Source: Helicoverpa zea
Lineage: Eukaryota > Arthropoda > Insecta > Lepidoptera > Noctuidae
Reading direction: 5' to 3'
DNA length: 64,000 nucleotides
NCBI RefSeq assembly: GCF_022581195.2
Contig: NC_061459.1
Location: forward strand, 6,324,001 to 6,388,000
Made by a program: the position numbers and the translations under genes
Shown here: positions 1 to 12,612 of the stretch, in pieces
Layout: every line of letters starts with the position of its first letter
Position numbering within the stretch: the first letter of the stretch is position 1
The notes under the pieces: model-generated
Database searches by the model: none
What the model was told of the DNA's origin: nothing
What the model saw: only the letters and a program-made list of their open reading frames with translations

Positions 1-364
1 ACAAAATAGACATTATGATAATCACAGGTACGAACGAAATCACAATAGGATCGGATGTATATAAGAAAAGGGAATTCCCAAAGACGATAACATGGCGGGA
101 AAAACGCTACCGTAAACCGTGCGCAATAAAGACTGGCAACAATTTATTTATATGACGCTTCAGGGAGAAGTTATCCGCGGATCCGGTACAACGAGGTGGA
201 ATCAACTTGATGCGTAGAGAAACACGAATGAGAAAATAGATGTTCCTGTACGGTAAAGTAATCACGGCTAATCTTCTTGTGCGCCCGATTGAGTAGACAA
301 GCAAATATTGCCTTCGTTAGATATCGATACTGAATTGCAATCAATCAGTGGTCTGTTTGTCTGT
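1..364. other. Non-coding, nothing recognised
   Basis: AT-rich sequence. The one short minus-strand frame here (107-304) has no recognisable domain, and I see no repeat structure before the hairpin that begins at 365. Confidence 0.6.
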
Positions 365-409
365 ATTACGGACACGGAGGAGAAAAGACTTCTCCTCCGT
401 GATTACGGA
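365..409. repeat. Perfect hairpin bracketed by 8-base direct repeats
   Basis: The sequence reads ATTACGGA, then a 29-base hairpin, then ATTACGGA again with no gap. The hairpin has perfect 12-base arms (CACGGAGGAGAA at 373-384 and its reverse complement at 390-401) and a five-base loop, AAGAC. An 8-base direct repeat abutting inverted termini is the layout left by hAT-type transposons, so this could be an element reduced to its two termini. It could also be a chance or slippage-derived hairpin. The structure is seen directly; the origin is inference. Confidence 0.6.
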
Positions 410-1584
410 TGTTCAACAGATTCGTAAAACTCATAGGCCGGTAGAATGTCTGCATTATTTATTCTTATCTGATTATTATTTATTTATGGAGATAGATATT
501 CTAACTGGTACCTAACAACAGCAAGGTGCTATTTACTCGACCTACAATCGGGGCATTTAAAACTCTTGGGAATTTTGAATCTAAATAGCTTTTACAAATC
601 CAATATTTTATAGTGGATAATCTAAAAATACACTTACAATTAAGATTGTTTCAAATGAATACAAAGTATTTGTAGCTGGTGCAAAATTAACAGTGTTTGG
701 ATTCTTTTCACAGACATAAAGTTGAAGAATCTTGAGGATTATTGATGTAAGCTCGATTGAAGCTCAAAATGCCTTTGACGGAGTCTTTTGAAACTTTATT
801 CATTCTTCGTCGTCATATTATTAACTTTATAGTATGATCAAACTCTGTTAATAATGCTGTTAAACGATGAAACGCAATCGGTGTTTAATTTTTTTACAGT
901 ATAAATGTTATGAATAAAATATACCTACCTATTTGCTTTTTCTAGTTTATGGACTAGTATCACGCTATTCGCTAATTGCTTTGTTGTGTAAATATTTTTA
1001 ATCTGTTATTTTCAAATCCGTAATGCATTTTACGTCCATCCAAAATTATTTTATAAATGTGAATGAAACCGGTTTTTACTTTTTCCATTTTGCATTTTTT
1101 ATTTGATAGTTGCCTTGTTTTGATTGGAATATTTGATATTATAATTAATCCATGGAAAGTTATTTTCGATTCAATAAAGTACAAACACCAAAGTACTATA
1201 CAAAAATGTTCCGAAGCCAAATTGATTATTATAACTATGCAACTTAAAAATGTTAAATTAGTAATACTATTCTGTTCATAATAAAAAGCAGCGCAATAAA
1301 GCCAGTGCACGCGATATGAATGGTCTAATAAAAGTCGCGTGCACACAAGCTGATGATGCGTGCTGTAGCCGACGGATTAAACAGTCAAACTGGAAATACC
1401 GCGGCTTTGCCTCTATGGCCAGGCATCAACGTACTGTCAGCGTTAACATTCGGATTTGCGCGGATCGGAGATATTAAACAAGCCGGCCCGTGCCGCTCAG
1501 TGCGCGTCAAATACGGATGCGTGAATAGATATTGATGCTTCACAAAAATATGATAATAAGTAGTACTTATACCTTCTCTTGTCT
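410..1584. other. Non-coding, with a GC-richer patch
   Basis: No gene is recognised. A 10-base inverted repeat, GTGCACGCGA at 1305-1314 and its complement at 1335-1344, stands just before a patch (about 1350-1530) clearly richer in CG than its surroundings. The patch could be a cis-regulatory element or an old insertion. The overlapping frames at 972-1346 and 1063-1281 lie on opposite strands and look accidental. Confidence 0.5.
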
Positions 1585-2180
1585 AAAGGAGATTGGGCAA
1601 GAATGTATGAAGTTTGGTCCAAATGTCCACCACGAACTAGACCTATATAATTAAATAGGCCACTTAATTTAGAGTAACTTTTACTAAGAAAGTAAAAAAA
1701 AAAAACAATGCCAAAAATGTATTCTTAATTTTCGGTAGTTTTTGTATGTTATCATTATTACTTTTTATTTTATTCCACTTCCATTTCCGCACTTTATCTA
1801 AAACTAAGATGAGGAAGACACATTTGCATATAAACAGCCCATATTTTTTTGCCCGATGGATGTACGAATCAATAACCAATTGAGGCGCCAGAAGTGCTTG
1901 AATACACTCAGCGGTTCCTGCATTTAAGAAAGTCGATGTAACTGGTGGTGTCTTCTCTCTAATAATGAACAATTCTATTTTGTCAGATGTTACAGAAAGT
2001 ACGAAAATCGAACATCACGAAAAAATCTATAAAATATTGTATTTGATTTTGCTATAACTTTTTCTGGCATTATATTTTTTTTACTTTCATAACAAAAAAT
2101 GTTCTATATTTAACGGGCTATCTAGCCTTATAGGTCTCGTTCGTGGTGGACATTTGGACCGGAATCGCCCATTGTCCTTT
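1585..2180. mobile_element. Degenerate inverted-repeat DNA transposon (MITE-like)
   Basis: Two inverted blocks enclose about 500 bases of AT-rich DNA. Left: GGTCCAAATGTCCACCACGA and onward (1617-1648). Right: the reverse complement of nearly the same sequence (2129-2160). About 31 of 32 core positions match. Outside the core both ends carry AAAGGA and TGGGC spaced alike, which puts the outer limits near 1585 and 2180. The left arm has an insertion between the outer and inner blocks. No target duplication is evident and the ends are diverged, so the element is old. The minus-strand frame 1664-1972 inside it has no recognisable domain. Superfamily not determined. Confidence 0.7.
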
Positions 2181-5100
2181 GTAATTAGAGTTATTAATTT
2201 AGGCTGTAATTTTATCGTCAGTTACTTGTTAAAATAGACTGGCGAAAATAGACAGTTTTATTTGTGTGCTGCGTGGGTGGTGAAAGTCTATCCGCTTGTC
2301 TACACAGACCTGGCTACATTATAGCTAACTTTAGTACCTATCTACCCACGAGGTATGCGGAAAGGTTAAAATAACAAATCTTTTTGTAGGTGGACGTCAT
2401 GTAAAATCGGGATAAGAGGAAAAAAATAAAAGGTACTTGTCACATTTCATTGACAAGAAAAACAATTGTGAAACAAAAGCCGAAGTCCCACACCTTTTAC
2501 AGTAGGAGTGATAGTGAACAAACGGGCCATGAAATTAAAAATGTTCGATAGTTGGTTCTAACCGCATCCGGTGCGACAGACAGCAGGCAAATAGGAACCA
2601 TTTGTTCAGAAACGTATCAGGTAGGGTACACGCACGACCGCGAAATACTCCTGCCTGACTACACGAACGGAGATACATGGAAATCCAATTTTGTGTTTTG
2701 GGTTCACTATAGTTGGGCCTCGTTTGTAGTTCATTAAAGTTATCACCGCGAATTCATTATTTAAAAACATTTTGTCTCGCTGCTCCTCTACTGGCGCCCA
2801 ACTGGGACCCTTTCTGATTTTGTACCTACTTCAGTTTTAAAAAGTATCTACTTGATAAAATAAATGTTTTTAAGTCTGATCCGATTTAAATTCAAAAATG
2901 TTCGGCTTCGTTTTATTCACCCCTAGAATAGCAACTTTTTCAGATTTGCTCGTTCATTCAGCAGCTATTTTCAGTTTGTACGTACCTCTGCTGGGATTAT
3001 AAAAATCTCGATAGGAAAATGTAAAGTCTTGTATTTTCTAGATAATCTTGAGATTGCTTCATAAGATACCCCGCCTACGCAATAAAAATAGCTTTCTTAT
3101 CCTTACGTTATCAAATACAAGCAATAATAAAGCCCATTTCTTGGTTATGATTGTGTTTCCTCAGCGGGATTGTGAAGCGATATCCTTTTACCGTTAACGC
3201 GGAAAACTCATTAGCTCATTGACTTGGTGCGGTCAATTCTGCTTACAGTATCGGAGCAATCAATGTTATACGTCGGCTATTCTGATATTGAGAAATTAAG
3301 TAATAGGTAATATACCTAGGTACTGCTTGAAGTGAATAATTGTACAGCCAAAGAAGCTGATGAAATAAATTAGAGTTAGGTACCGAAAAGAAATCATATG
3401 GTAAAGTTCACTCCTCGACGTAGGAAAACAGAGAAGAATAGAGGTAGGTACCTATGTATGTAGAGGCTCGCCTCGCCAGAGTTATTTAAAATACCTGAGA
3501 ATTCGGAAATAACGGCGATATCTTCTGAATGAGAGACAACCCTAAACCCCGTTCCATTCACCTCAGTCACGTACAACAAAAACAGTAAAACGAAATCAAA
3601 AAGAATGTTAAAAATTGTCCGAGTCAATTGTAGGGAGTAGGTGTCAGGCCACACGCGAGTCCCGGACTCCGGAGTTACAAGTCCCAGGTCCCGGGTCCCG
3701 CGGTCACGTATAAATTACTCTGAGGGAAATGGCTCCTCTTTGTTGTCCCGGCAAACTTACTTTCTTCTAAGGTTTAAATCCTGACTTGAATTACGGGGGT
3801 CGCAGTTTAAAGAACTCTTTAGTGCGCATCCGTTAACGCCATTAGGGTAAATCTGTGGAGAAAGTCAATAAAACTTTAGGGAATTAACTTTAGTTTGCAT
3901 AATTTATTTTGAGCGTTTATTAAAAGGTGCGTTAAAGGTAAGGACTGGTGAAGTTAGCTCTGACATTTACGAAGCTGCCAACTTAATTTATGTAATTAAG
4001 TGCCTAAGTGTCTATGGGGAATAATTTTATGGTTTTTTTTGCGGACCTATTTGATTTTGATGAAGGATGTAAGAATAGGTAGGTGCCTAATATTTGTATC
4101 ACTTGATCACAGTGGACATGCGATGAGGTGGGACCTAATGAGCGAGTGGCGGCATATTGGGCTGACAAAGTGTAGTCTCACTATAAGACATGTCATCGAC
4201 ACGAAAGAAGAAGAAGTTGACCACAAAACTTTCACAGAAAAATACGAACTCCAACGAAATCATTCAGGATTCCCAAAAATCCCATTCACAGCCAAATTCC
4301 ATACAAGGGAGCTCGAAAAAACATTAGCGTTGTAATTTGACACTAATTAACCATGGACGTTATGAAAGCGATACATCAACACTGTTGCCTCACCGCGCCT
4401 ACCCACCTATTCCTACCAGCATAAGCTGAGCCCTAACGCCCCTACAACAATACTTAAATCAGTTATAATGAGGGCAAAGTGTAGGTCGGTCAGGGGTCTC
4501 GTGGAAGTGGCTGTGTGTCGCAGCGCATTCATCAGAGCAGTTAATTTGCGAGCAGATGAGTCACGACATCATCGCTCATCTTGTATACCTAGGATACACT
4601 CATACACATCAGGAACATTTGGCGCGATTTTCAGCGGCTATGACTTAGCGGCTGTCCAGAATAGTTATGGAATTTTCGTTGAATATTAAGCATGATATGG
4701 AAATTTACTTAATATACCTTGTGATACTGTTTGATCAATGACTTCAAGTAATGGTTTTGGGGCTTTCCCCCAAACAGTCACGGTTACGTTTTACCCTCGT
4801 GACAGTTTTCCTATCAACATGGTGGTAAGTCATTGTTTAATTGTCATTATCATTGTCAATATTTTTCTGGGAAAAACCATTTACGGAGCAGTGATATGGT
4901 TCAATACAATTCCAGGACACGTCAGGTTTGACCGTAGCTATGCTGTGCGGTTTCGACACACGAAGTCACAGCTAAGGCTCTGTTTACACTGGTCACATAG
5001 TCGTTTGACAGCAGGTTGCGTGATACCTCGCATGGTACATTAGTTTCAAAACACGTGGTAGTGGTCAACGATGGTCAAATTGTCGATACAACCAACATTT

Positions 5101-8100
5101 CCGCAACAGAAATTATTTCCAGGCGACCGCTCTTTGCCACTGGCCAATTATGAGCCTGCTTTTTAATTGATCTCCTCATTAAAATGACTTGCTAGAATAC
5201 ACAATCGTTTCGTCATTGATACACGAGTATTCATAAATCACAAGTCACAATGTTTTATTAAGTTTGAAGGACATCAACACAAAAAAGAAATTCGCTACCT
5301 ATCGAGTAAATTAGCTTAGTTGTATCTATAGGTTCAAACTTCCTTAAATAATCACGAAAAAAGACAGTATCTTAAAAAAATAAGACCTCTTTACATTGAG
5401 GTTAATAGAGGTGAAAGCTATGTAGATATCGCACCACATAATTAAGTCATGTGTAAAGTCTAGCAGTTTACAACGTCTTAGATTTCTATCTTCAACATTT
5501 CTAAGCAAAAGAGTTGCGGCCGTGGGTCAGGCATATTACATAACCTAATGTTATTTGCATTGTCCGTATGAAAAATTCAAAAGAATTAAGCAGCTGCGTC
5601 GGCTAGCATCGTAAACATTTCATAGTGTTTTTACGACAGTACCCAGCGGGCCTCGGTCTTGTAAACGGACATGCCTTTAGTTCGTGTACGAAACAACGTT
5701 TGTCTACATTTGTTGGTAGCTTTTGAACATGTATTTTTGTATGAAACAATAGTGTCGTGACAAGAACCGTGTAAGTTTTGTAATTTGTGGGCTTGTTTGT
5801 GAATTGTGATTAGGAGTCGGTTTCTTTAGTGTAGTGGCGGGGAAGTACTCTCTGTACTGCTGAAATAAAAAAAAACTTTTTTTTTGTTTCATAGCTACAC
5901 GAAGATACATAAAGATATGCCATACTTAAAACAGCACTTTTAACTCAAACGCAAAAAAAACCAATGGAACCTGCATAAGATTTAAAAGCCTGCTCGATGC
6001 TTCTTATAAAAATATTTTAATACGATTCATATTTCAAATAATTTATAAAATATAAGGCATAAATTATTGTGCTGCGATGGAATGAAATACAATGGGAGAA
6101 CAAAAAGACTCCCGTCCCGATTTCGTCCACGCGAGTGGAGATGCGGACAAAACCTGGAAACGGAATATAGTTGAAATAGCACGCCATTGTTTTATTTTTG
6201 TGCAAGAAAATGTTTATCTGTTTGTCTCTTCATTTGTGTAGAATTATGTGTCGTTTGGTTGGTCTTTATTTTTTTTATATTTTTTTTTTACTTCAGTATG
6301 AAATGATCGAATGAATGAAGTATCAATACATTTACATAATATTATGCACCTACTTACGCCTATTTTAAGACTGGGCTTTAAACGGGATAGTTTTTAAATG
6401 GAAGTGAACTTATCTAATCTGTATACTTTTACCCCCATGCTTACGTATTTCTATACCACCAACATTGACCTCAATAATGTCAGACCTAATTAACTTAATG
6501 ATTCATAAACATTAATTAGAATCTCTTTTGTTAATGTACATAATCGATATGGCAAAGGCAACAAATAGCGGTGCCTACTCTGTTTATTAAAGGCAAACAA
6601 TGAGCCTGAACTTGTAAACATGAATTGCTTGCCCTTGCGGCGATTTGCAATAAGGGGGCGACCTCATGCGGCTTACTACTAATAGCGGTGACCTGAAGAA
6701 CATTTTTGTTTTCTTTCATCTGCTAGCATTTACACTTAATTAATGTAAGTAATAAATAGTATAATGCAATTGTAAGCCACACCTTGTGATTGTCTTTTGA
6801 TTCACTAAAAAATGATTGAAATTAAGTAGCTACTTACGGGATTATTCTGTCTAATATAGGCTACATTAACTTTTATTTTATTATTTATCTATCTACATAT
6901 AATACATATTATGTATTTATATGTAGATCACAAGAAGCTGAAACGTTAACAGTTATATCTACCACAATTGAACTTAGACAATATTAAGAGTTTTCCAATA
7001 AAACAGAAAGTATTACCTAATCTTCAGAATATCATCACATAAAGATTGTAAGACGTTACTAAGACGGCTCTTAAGATCAATCAGGCCACAGCCTAAGTAA
7101 TGTTTGACGGGTAAGCGGAGCGTGATGTGACCTCTAATATTATGCCAAGTGTACACGAAACGTAAGTGTATGATTGTTTTAGTGAAGTTACGGCTACACT
7201 GTGGCTTTCAGCGATATATTTAGGGTTAGAGTTTATTTTAGCTAGTTATATGATGTTTGTTAAATATTGTTCGTTGGTAAGGTTACGTAAATAGTTACTT
7301 ATTTTATATAATTTATGAGATATAAAGATGTATGCTTATTCACTATGAATCTCATTAATTTAAACATGGCAGCGTAGGTATATGTCTGCTACTTCAATTA
7401 ACTCTTGAGCATTTCAATTCATAATAATTAAATTCCCAGAAAACGCCAGCTTTGTCATCCAAAATATAATTGAAATGTAAGATGCTTTTTAGTTATGGAA
7501 ATAAATACTACACTCCTGAATTTATATTGCTTTTATGTTGAAAGTTATTCTCCAATTGTTTTCTACATTAAGATTCATGTATAAAATAAATAGTCGTAAT
7601 CCTACCTTTCATTCTGTAGACATTTTTCACAGTTAGTTTATAAAGCTAAGTATTGAACTCCGCTTGGAGTCCTCATTAATTTTCAATAGTTTGTCCCGCG
7701 GCACGGCCTTCGTGCGGCCCTAACATAAATTCCGAGATAACTTGAACAAACAAGTGGAAGTCCAAATAAGTAGAGCCCTTTAGAATGCGCCCCAAGTGAC
7801 GAACTCGTTTGTGAACTCGAATAAATAATTAAATTCTCTTTTCGTGTAGTGAAAAAATTTCAAGGATATTGTTTTTAGGGGAAACAAGAAAGTTTATTAA
7901 ATGTCAAAATGTTTGTAAGCACATTTACTTAAGTTGACCTATTGTTATGAGTCCAAAATAATTAAACACTGCCCAATAGTTTGTGATGGAAGTTATTGAA
8001 TGAAGCAAACATGAAGTTCTATGCACAAAGTCAGTTTGGGAGCTCAAGTGTTGAACCGAAACACTATTTACGTAAATAAACTCGTTCCGTTAAGGCGGTC

Positions 8101-8436
8101 TACGTCGTCGGGCTTCGTTTAAACTTTTAATCGCTTTCGAGCCGTGATAAACAAATTTTAATTAAGTTTTAATATCACCACGTAATTGCCGAGCCGAACG
8201 GATATCACAATTATTTAGGTTTATGAATATTTTACTCGACTTGTTATTCAATGTTTTGATGTCTTGAATAGCAATTAGTACCTATCTAGATTGTTGGCTC
8301 TAGAGGCAGACATGGATATTTCAAAGTCAAAGTGTTTGTCTACGAACATAGACGTATCGAAAAAGTAAATTATCAGGGTAACCTCGGCTTAGTAAAAGAA
8401 AATGCCACCCGCCACAAAAATGAGCACACCACTATA
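2181..8436. other. Long non-coding stretch
   Basis: No supportable gene. Around 3655-3710 is a short GC-rich stretch with imperfect repeats of GGTCCC and GACTCC. Frames such as 4000-4335 and 4468-4689 show no domain, no signal peptide and no convincing splice context. GTAGGTACCTA-type motifs recur. Nothing else stands out. Confidence 0.5.
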
Positions 8437-8480
8437 TAACTATTGATATTGAACGAATTTTCGTTCAATATCAATAGTTA
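8437..8480. repeat. Perfect 44-base palindrome
   Basis: Arms of 21 bases match perfectly: TAACTATTGATATTGAACGA plus A at 8437-8457, and the reverse complement at 8460-8480, with only two bases (TT) between. This could extrude as a cruciform or, if transcribed, form a stable hairpin. A two-base loop is too tight for a typical miRNA precursor. It may be the remnant of a palindromic insertion. No flanking direct repeat is obvious. Confidence 0.85.
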
Positions 8481-11040
8481 GAAACACAACAGGAACAATT
8501 ACAATAGGAAATATAATAATAACGACTACAAAATTTGTATTCACGAGGATTTACTAGCAAAACAAGCGGCAAGCCACAAAAATTACCGGGATTTTTCGTA
8601 ATTTTTGTAGCAACTCACCTACATTTGTCCCTGGGCATATTTTTTATTTATCAACTTAGGCGCTTTCTTTGTTTCCACCGAGCTTATTGTTAATTTCATT
8701 GTGTAACGGTCTCACTGAAGAAGTTTCTGCGCTTAACATTGGCTTCCGTGCGAAATTGTTTATGGCTCGTAAAAATTGTGCTTTGTTATTTCATTTGCGT
8801 TGTTCCTGTGAACAATTTATTTGATAACCTTTTTTTATAAATTTTCAATGTGACTGCTTGTACTTTTAGGTCGAATGGTTCTGGTTTCAATTATAATGTG
8901 TAGTTGTTTTACCTACCTATAATCTACTCCAAATGGATTTCACTTAGGTACCTATCTTGACGTAGCAACTGTAATTCTATAAACTTAAGTAAATAAGTAC
9001 TAGGTACACAAAAACCTCTTTTTGTTCACTTGACAAGTGAAATCGAGATAATGCCACCATTTTTCATCTCGGGAGGAGTGTGGACGATGCGACGTTATTC
9101 TGAACGAATTGTACCTCGGGGTATGAATTTAATCTCAGAATTCAGCGTGTCAGATTCATAAGAAACGTCTCTTCGGTGATATTTTGAGTTTTATACCAAC
9201 ATCTACGGCGTCTTGTTTTCGTATGAACATTTGATGACGTAATAAAGGATACGACGGTTTTATTGTTGCTTGTTTTGTTTTTACAATTTAGCTATTGTTT
9301 TAAGACATTGCAGAATAAATTAATGGATATGTATTTAATTACTATTGTGCATCGTGCATTACTAATGGCATTGCTTTATGCACTCTATTATGTATTAAAG
9401 TGATCAAGTTTGTTGCGGTAAAGTTCTTCTCGATTTTGCAAATTATGTATCATATTAGTTGCGAAATTAATCACAAAAATAGCGCGAGATTTCTGTGTAC
9501 CGACCTCGCACAATTTTCCGCATACTTGTCGCTTCGCAGTCTGGCAAGCCAGTATCCCACAGGACACCGCTGCCTGCCCTTACACCAGTCAAGTAAAATA
9601 CAAGCAAAATATTAAAAATGCCGGCGCAGCGAGATTCTGATGCAATAAATCATAAGTGCATTATAAAGCAACGTCTCCGACGCTTCGTTAAGAAAAACAA
9701 ACCTGTCTGTAACAGGTCCGGATTAATTTTGTATTAACGTGCGAAAGTGGAGGGTTATTTTTCCACTATTGCACTTTGTGTACTTTATAAAACGTTTTAG
9801 ATAAGTTAGCGATTAGGTTTCACTTCACAGATTGTAAAAGTTAACTCAAAATAGGTAATCTTCGTCACGTAATTGGTTCTTTTAATTGGATAAAAATCTT
9901 TAAATCTGTAATGAAAATATCTTAACAATGAAAGGATAAAAAATTATATTATGTATGTATGAAAGTGTCAAAGAACGGCGTTGACCTTTCGCGGTTCGAG
10001 CCGTCACTGTTTGAGCCAAATCACTAGTTTTAAACCCACATCGTTGGCACAGATATACAGGATTAAAAATTCATATTGTATGCAGATAAACCGCACATTA
10101 TAATGAAAGGTTGCCAAGCCATTGTCATTTAGCAGGTGTAAATTATACCAATACAAAATAGCTTAAAACACAATTTAAAACAAGGTAAAAAAAAAATATC
10201 TCTTTATAATAGGAATAGTATTGAAAACAAAACAATTTTATGAACCTCAAAAGTTTATAGGAACAGTCCAACCGCAAATCAAAAAGTCGGAAGCAACGCG
10301 GGTGTATTCCTACAATATTCCCGGGCCGCGTGCGGACAGCCAGATTATAAGTTGCAGTTACACTAATGAATGCCTGCAGGATTACGCGACCCACGGCCAA
10401 TTACATAAAAGTTGCCTGACACCGGGAATCCTCTGCGATACATTATCCCACCCCGCCAGCCTTTGAAAGCTTTTAATATTGATAGCCAAATTAATTGTCA
10501 CTTTGCTGTTTCGGTAGTGGCGTGCTGGAAAAGGTGAACACTTAACTGGGTATTGGAAAGAGAAGGTGCATTAAAGAGCGTAAATGCATAGGTAGAATTG
10601 TGTATTTGCAGATGTAACGCTTAGGCACCGGGAACAGTCTTTACCAGGTTTTATGTAGAAATAGTTTAAGACGAAAAAGAAATCATAATTTTAACAGTGA
10701 ATGCGTACGTATTTACGGTCTTTACACCGCTTGTAACAAGGACATTTTCTTTAAAACAATGGCATATTCACAGGCAATTTTGTTTAATATAATTTCTTCG
10801 TTATAACCACAAGAGTTTGTAGTAAAATTCAGCGTATGCACTTGCCGTTCCCAGTAGATACGTATCGTTATGTTTGTTGGGCCACTAAAAGCTTTTTCCA
10901 CCGACATGTTATATTGTACCTACATATAAACTGAAAACGCTGTCCTTAGTACATACATGTATACCTCTGTATTATTATATAATACTTTACACTATTAAAT
11001 GCAATAGTTTTGGATACTATGAAAACTATGATCTCGTACC
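8481..11040. other. Non-coding, nothing recognised
   Basis: AT-rich sequence with short accidental frames (9400-9615, and the opposed pair 10143-10400 and 10221-10466). No domain, RNA gene or repeat structure was identified. Confidence 0.5.
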
Positions 11041-11090
11041 TCATCATCATCCTCCTGCCCTTATCCCAATTTTTATTTGGGGTCGAGTAC
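11041..11090 (-). mobile_element. LINE/SINE 3' tail fragment
   Basis: Read on the minus strand, the sequence carries the block CCAAATAAAAATTGGGATAA followed by GGGCAGGAGGATGATGATGA. This is the kind of short 3' segment with an (ATG)n tail that ends many lepidopteran retroposons. Only about 50 bases remain. Assignment rests on memory of such tails. Confidence 0.5.
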
Positions 11091-12018
11091 TAAAAATATG
11101 GGTAACAGTAATTGTTTGTATATGATGTAACTTAAAATATTCATGCCTATATCTTATAGGTATTGTTACTACAGACTAGTGAAATAGTAACGCTTTTAAC
11201 CTACCTATATAACAAAATTTAAAGCTAGTAAGTATTAAACAAAGAAAGACGGATAGAAATAACTAGATTCAAATATTTTTTAAAATCCTTAGTAAAGCCA
11301 TCACCTAAAAAGATTTCACAGAAAGTTAACTGTAGATGAGTGCGAGATAAAAACCTGAGAGGCTCTGTAGGACTTCCAAGAATTAAGTTCTATTCTGCGT
11401 GTGGGAATACTAGCTGTTTTTATTTTGTTCGCAACTGGATCTGATAATACTTTCATGATTGCTGATAACCTTACAAAATAAAGGAAAAATAAAGAAATCT
11501 TAAACTATTCGACTATTCTTAGATCTTTTTAAACAGTCCATGACTCAATGACCAAGGAATGTACTAATGATATTATCAAATCGAGAATAAAAAAAACATG
11601 TGAGAAAAATCCGAAACATCTGAAATGTTGTAAATAAAAATACAGACTAAAAAAGAGACATATCATCCCCAGAGTACTAGGTATCTAACCTCCAACATAT
11701 CCAAACAAAGAACACAATAAAACCTTTAGGTAAATAAAACCTGCACAATTATTCTTATCACAGTCAGGCCCAAGTTCACCATCAATATAAACATCAGTCT
11801 TAAAAAAACAGTTTACTGTAATTTTTTACGTTCAATGTTCAAATTAAGCAGTTGTTGTTGTTATATGAAAAATATGCTTAAAATGTAACAAGTCATATCT
11901 GTCTTCCAGTTCATATCTTCTGGCCTCTTCATCAAATCGCTGCCACATTACCACATTATTGTATTGTCATAAGAACTATATAAAGCTGCCAATTTTTCAA
12001 AATACATATAAGATCCTT
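11091..12018. other. Non-coding, nothing recognised
   Basis: AT-rich. The last 100 bases before 12019 may belong to the 3' untranslated part of the LINE fragment that follows, but I cannot show it. Confidence 0.4.
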
Positions 12019-12085
12019 CCCCGTGTGAGAGGAGGCCAGTGGCCAGCAGTGGGACGATAAAAAGGGTGTAACTGATGTTACTGCT
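12019..12085 (+). mobile_element. LINE 3'-terminal fragment
   Basis: Contains GTGAGAGGAGGCC, then CCAGCAGTGGGACGATAAAA, then a degenerate GTTACTGATGTTACTG tail. This is the characteristic 3' end of abundant lepidopteran non-LTR retrotransposons (a conserved block followed by a short tandem tail). No coding part is preserved next to it. Confidence 0.6.
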
Positions 12086-12496
12086 ACTACTATATAAGAT
12101 AGTTCAATAAGTAACCTTCGATTACATTACATACTTACATACAGGACCGAATAAAAGTATTTTTAAAACGGACGTTTACGTTGTCAGTGCACTTCGGCCT
12201 TGGTTGTGTCCCTATGCGGCCACATTTCACGGCACGCCAGCCCTGACCACGCTTCACACACACCTGAGACAATGGGCTATGCCATCTGTTCGTGGCGTAA
12301 TCCGAAGCTTCCTTGTGACGTCGCAGTGCATTGCATTACCTACTAGTTAGCCGTGGTCAGATTTGATTAATTCTGCTTGTTGATTCAATTGTGGTTGGAG
12401 ATTTTAACAAGTTTTGTGAATATATGTGTATGTTAGTTTTCAGGTATATAGGTATTTAAGGGCCAATGTTACCTGAAAATAAAGGTATTTTGAGAC
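12086..12496. other. Non-coding, slightly GC-richer
   Basis: Bases about 12180-12350 are richer in G and C than the neighbours and contain GACCACG (12255) and CGTGGTC (12352) in inverted order. No gene or known repeat was recognised. Confidence 0.4.
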
Positions 12497-12612
12497 ATCA
12501 TCATCATCATCTCTCTAGCCATTTCGCAACTATGTGGATGTCGGCGTCCAGTCTAACTGGATGCAGCTGAGTACAAGTTTTTTACAAGGAACGACTGCAT
12601 ATCTGACTGTTT
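12497..12612 (-). mobile_element. Truncated SINE/LINE tail
   Basis: The plus strand reads (ATC)n and then a diverged match to the 3' half of the full SINE at 53684-54081: the shared order is the GTCGGC..TCCAGTCTAAC block, CAGCTGAGTAC, a TTTTACAAGGAACGACTGC block and ATCTGAC. The tRNA-like head is missing, so this is a fragment in minus orientation. Confidence 0.65.

Noticed and set aside
4000..4335. 111-codon plus frame
   Set aside because: No domain, no signal peptide, no convincing splice or promoter context; composition looks like chance.
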